From: DATKRB01 sp035532415
Lineage (GTDB): Bacteria > Actinomycetota > Acidimicrobiia > Acidimicrobiales > RAAP-2
Direction: 5' to 3'
Assembly: GCA_035532415.1 (NCBI GenBank)
Contig: DATKRB010000071.1
Location: 42,481-106,480 of the forward strand
Length of the DNA stretch: 64,000 bases
Made by a program: the position numbers and the translations under genes. Positions 7,702 to 14,145 of the stretch are shown here, piece after piece; the first letter of the stretch is position 1, and the number at the start of each line of letters is the position of its first letter. Below the pieces are notes generated by a model, which saw only the letters and a list, made by a program, of their open reading frames with translations, searched no databases and had not been told where the DNA came from.

Positions 7702-8438
7702 GACAGGACCAGCTCGCGCAGGGAGCCGGTGGAGTTCACGCAGAGCACGTGGGGACCTCCCGGCCCGAAGACCAGGGCGGAGACCGAGCACGGCGAGATC
7801 ACGAACCGTTGGAAGAGGTCGAGCGGCACACCGGAAGCCGAGGCCACCACGGCCTTGATCGGGTCGGCATGGGACACGGCGACGATGGTCTCACCCGGAT
7901 GGGCTCGAGCCAGGCGGAGCACGGCGTCGTTGCTCCGCGCCGACATCTCGGCGAAGGACTCGCCCTCGGGGAAGCGGAACCCCGAAGGCCAGCGCTGGAC
8001 GTCGGACCACTCGGGCCGCTTGACCAACCGGGCATGGGAGGCCCCGGTCCACGAGCCCACGTCACATTCGAGCAGTCCCCGGTCGCTCCGGGAGCGGAGC
8101 CCGAGCGTCCGGGCGGTGGGCGCCGCGGTCTCGCGGGCTCGCTCCAACGGAGAGGTGTAGACCGCGCTCGGCGCGGTGGCGAGCTCGGCCATCCGGGAGG
8201 CGACCAACTCGGCCTGCCTCCTGCCGACCTCCGACAGGTGCAGCCCCGGGGCCCGGCCAGGAAGGACCCTGCCGGTCGTCGGCGTCGCGCCGTGGCGTAC
8301 GAGCAGGACGACGGTCGCCGCAGGGCTCTTCTTCTGCCCGCCACGGCCGGCGTGGGCTCTCGCGGCGGCGCCAGGCCTGGGAACGGACGCCGTCGGGGCG
8401 GCGCTGTCCGTCCGGACGGACCTGCGGGAGAGGGGCAT
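7698..8438 (-). CDS. Histidine phosphatase, MSMEG_4193 family
   Basis: A phosphoglycerate-mutase-like histidine phosphatase. The catalytic RHG box is LLVRHGATP; the second His lies in VAVSHADPIKAVV. Supporting Arg/Glu motifs are TSPLERARETA and ECDVGSWTG. The ATG at 8438 gives 246 residues, with a basic, Ala-rich leader of about 40 residues before the RHG strand, so a later start cannot be excluded. It leads a three-gene operon with the DUF3090 and SCO1664 proteins. A -10-like TACGAT lies 8 nt upstream, overlapping the promoter of udgB on the other strand. The substrate is unknown. Confidence 0.85.
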   Translation of the reverse strand: MPLSRRSVRTDSAAPTASVPRPGAAARAHAGRGGQKKSPAATVVLLVRHGATPTTGRVLPGRAPGLHLSEVGRRQAELVASRMAELATAPSAVYTSPLERARETAAPTARTLGLRSRSDRGLLECDVGSWTGASHARLVKRPEWSDVQRWPSGFRFPEGESFAEMSARSNDAVLRLARAHPGETIVAVSHADPIKAVVASASGVPLDLFQRFVISPCSVSALVFGPGGPHVLCVNSTGSLRELVLS

Positions 8439-8446
8439 TCGCTCCC

Positions 8447-8456
8447 ATCGTAGGCT
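8447..8456. promoter_or_regulatory. Overlapping divergent -10 boxes
   Basis: On the plus strand TAGGCT (8451-8456) lies 7 nt before the udgB ATG. On the minus strand TACGAT (8452-8447) lies 8 nt before the phosphatase ATG. The two hexamers share two bases, and the start codons are only 25 bp apart. Both fit leaderless TANNNT promoters. Confidence 0.55.
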
Positions 8457-8463
8457 GCGGAGA

Positions 8464-9147
8464 ATGGGGCGTTCCGAACGAGGTGCCCGGGCGCTGGGGC
8501 ATCTGGGCTCGGAGATCGAATCGTGCCACCGCTGTCCCCGGCTGGTGTCGTGGCGCGAGCAGGTGGCTGCGTCGCCCCGGGCGTCCTTCGCCGGTGAGCG
8601 GTACTGGGGCCGCCCGGTGCGGGGCTTCGGCGATCCCGGGGCCCGCCTGGTCGTGGTGGGCCTGGCCCCCGCGGCGCACGGGGCGAACCGCACCGGGCGG
8701 CTCTTCACCGGGGACCGGTCGGGTGACTGGCTGTTCCGGGCGCTCTGGCGCGCCGGCTACGCCAACCGGCCCGAGAGCGTCGGGAAGGACGACGGGCTCG
8801 CGCTGAGCGGGGCCTGGGTGTCGGCGGTCGTCCGATGCGCCCCCCCGGCCAACAAGCCGACCCCCGAGGAGCGGGACAATTGCCTGCCGTACCTGCGCGA
8901 CGAGCTCGAACTGCTGACCGACAAGCGGGTCATCGTGGTGCTCGGACGGTTCGCCTGCACGGCGCTCGCCGGCCTCGTCGGGGTCCGGCCCAGGCCCAGG
9001 TTCGGCCACCTGGCCGAGCATCCGATGCCGGGCGGTCAGGTCCTGCTCTGCTCGTACCATCCGAGCCAGCAGAACACCTTCACCGGCACCCTCACCGAGG
9101 AGATGTTCGACGCCGTCTTCGCCCGGGCCCGGGCGCTCGGGGCATGA
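8464..9147 (+). CDS. udgB: Family 5 uracil-DNA glycosylase UdgB
   Basis: Removes uracil, and often hypoxanthine and other deaminated bases, from DNA. The family 5 motif is GLAPAAHGANRTGR, which lacks the catalytic Asp/Asn of other UDG families. The second active-site motif is SYHPSQQNTFTG. Cysteines in CHRCPRLV (C21, C24) and in VRCAPPANKPTPEERDNC supply a [4Fe-4S] cluster. Length (227 aa) is usual. It closely resembles M. tuberculosis Rv1259 in the GANRTGR and APPANKPTP stretches. It is divergent from the histidine phosphatase and apparently leaderless. Confidence 0.92.
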   Translation: MGRSERGARALGHLGSEIESCHRCPRLVSWREQVAASPRASFAGERYWGRPVRGFGDPGARLVVVGLAPAAHGANRTGRLFTGDRSGDWLFRALWRAGYANRPESVGKDDGLALSGAWVSAVVRCAPPANKPTPEERDNCLPYLRDELELLTDKRVIVVLGRFACTALAGLVGVRPRPRFGHLAEHPMPGGQVLLCSYHPSQQNTFTGTLTEEMFDAVFARARALGA

Positions 9148-9175
9148 AGCCCGGCCGTCCCGCGGGTCTGAGGGG

Positions 9176-10303
9176 CTATCCGGCCGGAAGGGGCAGGCGA
9201 CCGGGCATCGGGACCGCGGTCGTCGGCCACCGCCTACGGCTGACGCGGCTCAGCTTGCGCATGAGGGCCACCGCACCGGGGTCCTCGTCGATCGGGCGAA
9301 GCTCGACGGCTCCGCCTGCCACCATGGAGTCGAACACCTCGCGCCCGCGTTCGGTGCGGATCATCGTCAGCGTCCAGTCGTTGAAGGCTCCGATGCCCCC
9401 GGTGGCGATGTCGGCGTGCTCGGCGGCGAAGTCCGGGCAGGCTTTGCAGCCTTCGCGGGTGAACTCGTGGGCCTCCTTCAGCGGGACCTCGTGGTAGCTG
9501 CCGTCGCGCATCCACACCTGAAAGACGCCCTTGATGTTCATCTTCACGATCTCCTCGCGGGCGAGGCCGTAGCGCGCCTCGAAGAGCTCGGGGAAGATGG
9601 CGTCGTCAAAGGTCTTCGAGCACATCAGGCCGATCGACAGCGTGAGGCGGCGGGCCACCTTCCCGGCCTTGCGTGCCGACATCATGGGGGGTGCGGAAGC
9701 CTGGCATCCCATGCCCACCAGGGCGATCCGCTCGGCGCCGCCCTCGATGGCCTCGGCGTAGGCCAGCGGATTGGCCGAATAGGTGTAGCGGGAGCCGGCG
9801 GTGGCCAGGACTTCGGCGCGGGTACGGGCCACTGCCGGCACCGCCTTCCACGAGCTGCCGTCACCCTCGAGGGCGGAGACCAGGGCCGCGTCGATCATGT
9901 CGTGCTCGAGGGCCCAGATCAGCAGCGCGGACACGAACCCGCCGTCCTGGCCGACCTCGCGGGCCCCGGGATCCGTGGCCCTGGCGAGCACGATCTCGCT
10001 GCTGACGCCAGCGACCTCCTCCTCGGTGCGCTCGCGCCCGAACAGGAAATTGTCGATCTCGGGCTCCCACGTGCGGAACCGAGGGCACGCCCGGGTGCAG
10101 AGGGTGCAGCCCTTCTCCCCGTGGGTGCAGTTGTCCTCGCCACCGGCCTCGGGGACGTGAAACGGTCGGTACCGGCCGCCGGTGTCGTCGTAGCCGAGGA
10201 CGTCGTAGGGGCAGACGATCACGCAAGCCGAGCATCCGGTGCAGAGGCCCGACGTGACGACCTCGGTGAAGAGCTCTGCCCACTGCGGTTTTTCGGGAGG
10301 CAC
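9176..10303 (-). CDS. FrhB/FdhB-family iron-sulfur flavoprotein (coenzyme F420 type)
   Basis: A 375-residue member of the coenzyme F420 hydrogenase/dehydrogenase beta-subunit family. Two ferredoxin-like cysteine sets are seen: C21-X2-C24-X2-C27-X3-C31P, and C59 with C66-X2-C69-X3-C73P. The FrhB N- and C-domains follow, with GQDGGFVSALLIWAL (flavin region), VGMGCQASAP, LMCSKTFDD and EGCKACPDFAAEHADIATGGIGAFNDWT. Such proteins move electrons between F420H2, FAD and iron-sulfur partners. The gene stands alone, divergent from the fpg-like gene, so its partner is unknown. A second paralogue is coupled to sulfite reductase at 59264. The GTG start follows TAGGGT by 6 nt. Confidence 0.85.
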   Translation of the reverse strand: MPPEKPQWAELFTEVVTSGLCTGCSACVIVCPYDVLGYDDTGGRYRPFHVPEAGGEDNCTHGEKGCTLCTRACPRFRTWEPEIDNFLFGRERTEEEVAGVSSEIVLARATDPGAREVGQDGGFVSALLIWALEHDMIDAALVSALEGDGSSWKAVPAVARTRAEVLATAGSRYTYSANPLAYAEAIEGGAERIALVGMGCQASAPPMMSARKAGKVARRLTLSIGLMCSKTFDDAIFPELFEARYGLAREEIVKMNIKGVFQVWMRDGSYHEVPLKEAHEFTREGCKACPDFAAEHADIATGGIGAFNDWTLTMIRTERGREVFDSMVAGGAVELRPIDEDPGAVALMRKLSRVSRRRWPTTAVPMPGRLPLPAG

Positions 10304-10309
10304 GCGGAC

Positions 10310-10315
10310 ACCCTA
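10310..10315 (-). promoter_or_regulatory. Leaderless -10 (TAGGGT) of the FrhB-like gene
   Basis: TAGGGT on the minus strand, 6 nt before the GTG at 10303, with no clear ribosome site between. Confidence 0.5.
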
Positions 10316-10385
10316 TCGAGTCGGGCCCCGGATGTCGGGCTGCGCGCGAGGAGTGAGAAGGGCCCCGGCGGCTCCGATGCCCGTG

Positions 10386-10391
10386 TACCTT
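10386..10391 (+). promoter_or_regulatory. Leaderless -10 (TACCTT) of the Fpg/Nei gene
   Basis: TACCTT, 7 nt before the ATG at 10399; the spacer CCCCGCC has no Shine-Dalgarno sequence. Confidence 0.5.
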
Positions 10392-10398
10392 CCCCGCC

Positions 10399-11190
10399 AT
10401 GCCCGAGATGCTCGAGGTGGAGTACTACCGGCGGATGGCCGAGGGTTGCCTCGGCCGCCCGGTCCGCTCGGTGGAGGTCGCCGACCCCCACTGCCTGCGC
10501 GGGGCGACCACCCCCGCAGCGCTCCGTCGGGCCCTTTCGGGCCGGGAGCTGACGGGGGCTCGGCGGTTGGGCAAGCTGCTGCTCCTCGACACCGCCGGGC
10601 CCACCTTGGGCATCCGGTTCGGGATGACCGGGGGCCTGATCCTCGACCAGCAGACGGCCGTCGACCGGCTGCTGTACTCGCCGCCCAACGTCGACGCCAA
10701 GTGGGTCCGCTTCACGATCCGGTTCGCCGACGGCGGCGGGCTCGACCTGCACGATCCGCGGCGGATGGGCCGAGTGGAGCTCGAGCCCGACGAGCGGGCT
10801 CTGGGGCCCGACGCCTTCGGCGTCACCCCGGCCGGACTCCGTTCGGCCCTGTCGTCGAGGCCGCCGTCACCCGGGCCCCCCCTGAAGGCAAGGTTGCAGG
10901 ACCAGGCTCACCTGGCCGGCGTGGGCAACCTCCTGGCCGACGAGGTCCTGTGGCGCGCCGGGCTCTCCCCGGAACGCCCCTCGGGCTCGCTGTCGGACCC
11001 GGAGCTGCGCCGGTTGCACCGGCACCTGCGCCGGACGCTCGACGACCTGCTGGAGCGGGGCGGGTCCCACACGGGTGACCTCATGGCCGAGCGGCGGCCG
11101 GGCGGGCACTGCCCCCGGGACGGCACGCCCCTGCGCCGGGGCAAGGTGGGTGGGCGCACGACCTGGTGGTGCCCCCGGCATCAGCACTGA
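10399..11190 (+). CDS. Fpg/Nei-family DNA glycosylase
   Basis: A base-excision repair glycosylase/AP lyase for oxidised bases (263 aa). Pro2-Glu3 and the MLEVE start supply the catalytic N-terminus. GKLLLL, IRFGMTGGL, HDPRRMGRVEL and the H2TH segment LKARLQDQAHLAGVGNLLADEVLWRAGL follow. The C-terminal zinc finger keeps the normal spacing but has altered ligands: C238-X2-D241-X16-C258-X2-H261 instead of four cysteines. It is probably still structural, since GGRTTWWCP is intact. The start is apparently leaderless. Fpg (8-oxoG) versus Nei (pyrimidine) specificity cannot be settled by eye. Confidence 0.85.
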   Translation: MPEMLEVEYYRRMAEGCLGRPVRSVEVADPHCLRGATTPAALRRALSGRELTGARRLGKLLLLDTAGPTLGIRFGMTGGLILDQQTAVDRLLYSPPNVDAKWVRFTIRFADGGGLDLHDPRRMGRVELEPDERALGPDAFGVTPAGLRSALSSRPPSPGPPLKARLQDQAHLAGVGNLLADEVLWRAGLSPERPSGSLSDPELRRLHRHLRRTLDDLLERGGSHTGDLMAERRPGGHCPRDGTPLRRGKVGGRTTWWCPRHQH

Positions 11191-11213
11191 ACGCCGGGCT
11201 TCAGGCCCGCGGG

Positions 11214-11261
11214 GAAGGAGGCCCGCCGCGAAGGAGGCCCGCCGCGAAGGAGGCCCGCCGC
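11214..11261. repeat. Three 16-bp tandem repeats
   Basis: Three exact copies of GAAGGAGGCCCGCCGC (11214-11229, 11230-11245, 11246-11261) in the gap between the convergent Fpg-like and peroxiredoxin genes. No function is evident; it may be slippage-prone or part of the shared terminator region. Confidence 0.9.
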
Positions 11262-11268
11262 GTCGGGC

Positions 11269-11733
11269 TCAGGCGCCCAGCTCCTCGAGAACCTTGGCGG
11301 CATGGCCGTCGGCCCGCACGTTGTACCAGGCACGGGTGATGACTCCCTTGCCGTCGATGAGGAAGGTGGAACGGATGGTCCCGATCGTCTTCTTCCCGTA
11401 CATCGTCTTCTCGCCCCAGGCGCCGTAGGCCGCCATCACCTCGTGCTCGGGGTCCGAGAGCAGGGGAAACTCCAGCCCGAACTTCTCGCGGAACCTCACG
11501 TGCTTCGCGGCGCCGTCCGGGGAGATCCCCACCACCGCCGCCCCGCCGCGGTCGAAGGCCCGGAGGTTGTCGTTGAACTGGCAGGCCTCCTTGGTGCAGC
11601 CGGGCGTGTCGTCGGCCGGGTAGAAGTAGACGACGACCGGCCTGCCGGAGAAGTCGGACAGCGACACCTGCTTCCCGTCCTGGTCGGGAAGCGAGAACTT
11701 CGGTGCTTTCCCTCCGGCTTCCAACCTCGCCAT
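11269..11733 (-). CDS. bcp: BCP/PrxQ-type thiol peroxidase
   Basis: An atypical 2-Cys peroxiredoxin (154 aa) reducing hydroperoxides in the cytosol. The peroxidatic Cys46 lies in YFYPADDTPGCTKEAC, and the resolving Cys51 is five residues on, the BCP arrangement. The ATG at 11733 is preceded by GAGGAGG. Length matches the family. A strong inverted repeat lies 38 bp upstream, perhaps a regulatory site or leader hairpin. It is convergent with the Fpg-like gene and divergent from the RNA helicase. Confidence 0.93.
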   Translation of the reverse strand: MARLEAGGKAPKFSLPDQDGKQVSLSDFSGRPVVVYFYPADDTPGCTKEACQFNDNLRAFDRGGAAVVGISPDGAAKHVRFREKFGLEFPLLSDPEHEVMAAYGAWGEKTMYGKKTIGTIRSTFLIDGKGVITRAWYNVRADGHAAKVLEELGA

Positions 11734-12037
11734 CGTGCCTCCTCGCTCGTTGCCGACCCCGAACCGAGGACGGACCCGGCCCGGATGTCGGGGCCGGGTC
11801 CACCTTGGCACAGGCCGGACCCTGTTTCACCGCCCATCCGTCGCGGGCGCCGGATTCAGGGGGCGTGAACTGCGGGTTTCGTGCCGGCGACGCCGGACCC
11901 GGCCCCGGCGGGCGCGATGCGCCTGAACGAGCATTTGCCCTGGTAACATGTAGGGAGCAGCGGGCAGAGTCCGTTCGCGTGGGTCCTCCCTCCTCATCTC
12001 TGGCTGGCGCCGGGCCCCGCCACAGCGAGAGAGAACC
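11734..12037. other. Divergent intergenic region, peroxiredoxin/helicase
   Basis: A 304-bp gene-free gap. It holds the 11772-11801 inverted repeat on the peroxiredoxin side. Towards the helicase there is a -10-like TAACAT (11944-11949), implying a helicase leader of about 80 nt with a GAGAGA ribosome site. No credible reading frame was found. Confidence 0.6.
11772..11801. promoter_or_regulatory. 11-bp inverted repeat upstream of bcp
   Basis: Arms GGACCCGGCCC (11772-11782) and GGGCCGGGTCC (11791-11801) are perfectly complementary around an 8-nt loop. The repeat lies 38-68 bp upstream of the peroxiredoxin start. It could be an operator or an RNA hairpin; there is no T-tract for a classic terminator. 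Confidence 0.6.
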
Positions 12038-13327
12038 ATGACCCTCGAGATCCTTTCCGACGAGGAGGCCGGCCCGCTGGACGCAGCCCCCGGTCTCGCC
12101 GAGGACACCTACGGCACCCTGCACACCTTTGAGTCCCTCGGCGTGTCGATGGAGCTGACCAAGGCCCTGGCGGACCAAGGCATCACCACCGCGTTCCCCA
12201 TTCAGGCCATGACGATCGCCGATGCCCTCGCCGGCCGGGACGTCTGCGGAAAGGCGAAGACCGGTTCGGGCAAGACGCTGGCGTTCGGCCTCCCGCTCCT
12301 TCAGCGGGCGGTTGCCGGGCTGGCGACCGAAGCCGGGGGATCCCCGGAGCGGGCGCGGGGGCCGGCCACCCCGAGGGCACTGGTGCTGCTGCCGACGCGT
12401 GAGCTGGCCGTACAGGTCCACGACGTGCTGGCCCCCCTGGCCAGGGCCGTCGGCCTCCGGATCGTCGCCGTGTACGGCGGCGCCGACATCGACCGGCAGG
12501 TGAACGCCCTGCGCAAGGGTGTCGAGGTGATCATCGCGACGCCCGGTCGGCTGATCGATCTCGGTGATCGGGGTGAGCTCTCGGTGGGCCGGGTGGAGAC
12601 GCTGGTGCTCGACGAGGCCGACCGGATGGCCGACATGGGGTTCATGCCCCAGGTCGAGTGGGTCCTCCGCCGTCTCGAGCTGCCGCATCAGACCTTGCTC
12701 TTCTCGGCCACGCTCGACGGTGCGGTCGACCGGCTGGTCCAGCGGTACCTCACCGATCCCGTCTCGCACGAGGTCGCGTCGAGCACCCAGACGGTGTCGG
12801 CGATGGAGCACCGGTTCCTTCAGGTCCACCAGATGGACAAGGTGAAGTTGCTGGCGGCCATCTGCAAGGCGCAGGAGAAGTCGCTGGTGTTCGTCCGGAC
12901 CAAGCGTGGCGCCGACCGGCTCGTCGAGCAACTCGAGAAGGAGGGGCTGCGGGCCGCCGCCATCCACGGCGACCTGCGCCAGAGCAACCGCGAGCGGGCG
13001 CTGGCCGACTTCTCCTCGGGCAAGCTCCCGGTGCTGGTGGCAACGGACGTGGCCGCCCGCGGGCTCCACATCGAGGCGGTGGACGTGGTCGTCCACTATG
13101 ACCCCCCGGAGGACCACAAGGCGTACCTCCACCGCTCGGGGCGGACCGCACGGGCGGGCCACGCAGGCGTGGTGGTCAGCCTGGCGCTGTGGAACCAGGT
13201 GGTGGAGATGGAGGTCATCCAGCGCCGGCTGGGGCTCCGGATCCCCATCGTCGAGATGTTCTCGAACGACGAGCGGTTGGCCGACCTCGCGGCGTGGCAT
13301 CCGGAGGCCGGCGAGGGCGTGCTCTGA
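12038..13327 (+). CDS. DEAD-box ATP-dependent RNA helicase
   Basis: An RNA helicase of the RhlE/CsdA-like group (429 aa). Motifs in order are: Q motif (FESLGVSMELTKAL with AFPIQAMTI), motif I AKTGSGKT, Ia PTRELAVQ, Ib TPGRL, II VLDEADRMADMGF, III SAT, IV VFVRTKRGA, V ARGLHIEAVDVV and VI HRSGRTARAG. The C-terminal tail after motif VI is short, with no basic extension or RNA-binding domain. It probably acts in RNA turnover, ribosome assembly or cold adaptation. A leader of about 80 nt precedes the ATG. Confidence 0.93.
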   Translation: MTLEILSDEEAGPLDAAPGLAEDTYGTLHTFESLGVSMELTKALADQGITTAFPIQAMTIADALAGRDVCGKAKTGSGKTLAFGLPLLQRAVAGLATEAGGSPERARGPATPRALVLLPTRELAVQVHDVLAPLARAVGLRIVAVYGGADIDRQVNALRKGVEVIIATPGRLIDLGDRGELSVGRVETLVLDEADRMADMGFMPQVEWVLRRLELPHQTLLFSATLDGAVDRLVQRYLTDPVSHEVASSTQTVSAMEHRFLQVHQMDKVKLLAAICKAQEKSLVFVRTKRGADRLVEQLEKEGLRAAAIHGDLRQSNRERALADFSSGKLPVLVATDVAARGLHIEAVDVVVHYDPPEDHKAYLHRSGRTARAGHAGVVVSLALWNQVVEMEVIQRRLGLRIPIVEMFSNDERLADLAAWHPEAGEGVL

Positions 13328-13356
13328 GCACGGTCGGTGCTCCGGGTCCCGGCGGG

Positions 13357-14094
13357 GTGGAGGGCACCCGCCGGTGGACGCCCGACGACGGGGTCACCAG
13401 GGTGCTGATCGTCACCGCCCACCCCGATGACGTCGATTTCGGCTCGGCCGGGACCGTTGCCTCGTTCACGCGGGCGGGTATAGAGGTCGTCTACTGCGTC
13501 GTGACCGACGGCGAGGCGGGGGGCTTGGACCGTTCGGTGCCGCGGGCCGAGGTGGCGGCGCTTCGCCGCGACGAGCAGCGGGCGGCCGCCGCCAGGGTCG
13601 GGGTATCCGACGTCCGGTTCCTCGGCTACCCCGACGGCCGGGTCACGTGCTCGCTCGATCTCCGGCGGGACATCTCCCGGGTCGTCCGCCAGGTCCGGCC
13701 GCAGCGACTGATCACCCAGTCCCCGGAACGGCAGTGGGACAGGATCTACGCCAGCCACCCCGACCACCTGGCAGCGGGTGAGGCCGCGGTCTGCGCGGTC
13801 TACCCGGACGCCCGCAACCCCTTCGCCCATCCGGGACTGCTCGACGAGGAGGGCCTCGAGCCCCACACCGTCGGCGAGCTCTGGTTGATGGCGGCGCAGC
13901 GCGGCGACATCGTCGTCGAGACCACGTCAACGGTCGAGGACAAGGTCGCCGCCCTGCTCTGTCACAAGAGCCAGATCGCCGACGAGGCGCACCTCGCCGA
14001 CATGGTGCGGCAGTGGGGCGCGGCGACGGCGGACCGGGCCGGGTTGCCCGAGGGGGCCTTCGCCGAGTCCTTTCAGGTCGTCTCCACCCGGTAG
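13357..14094 (+). CDS. PIG-L/LmbE-family deacetylase
   Basis: A zinc-dependent N-acetyl deacetylase of the LmbE family, related to MshB and Mca. Metal and catalytic motifs are IVTAHPDDVDFG at the N-terminus and YASHPDHLAAGEA near the middle. The start is uncertain: the GTG at 13357 gives 245 residues, while the frame is open back into the helicase gene. The substrate cannot be read from the sequence; N-acetylglucosaminyl compounds or mycothiol conjugates are options. It lies 29 bp after the helicase gene, possibly cotranscribed. Confidence 0.8.
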   Translation: MEGTRRWTPDDGVTRVLIVTAHPDDVDFGSAGTVASFTRAGIEVVYCVVTDGEAGGLDRSVPRAEVAALRRDEQRAAAARVGVSDVRFLGYPDGRVTCSLDLRRDISRVVRQVRPQRLITQSPERQWDRIYASHPDHLAAGEAAVCAVYPDARNPFAHPGLLDEEGLEPHTVGELWLMAAQRGDIVVETTSTVEDKVAALLCHKSQIADEAHLADMVRQWGAATADRAGLPEGAFAESFQVVSTR

Positions 14095-14145
14095 GCGGGA
14101 CCGGGCCCGGCGTCGGGTCGCCGGCCCGGCACATGCCCCTCATGG

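Noticed and set aside
11192..11212. Short stem CGGGC-TTCAG-GCCCG as terminator of the fpg-like gene
   Set aside because: Only 5 bp with no T-tract, expected by chance in such GC-rich DNA.
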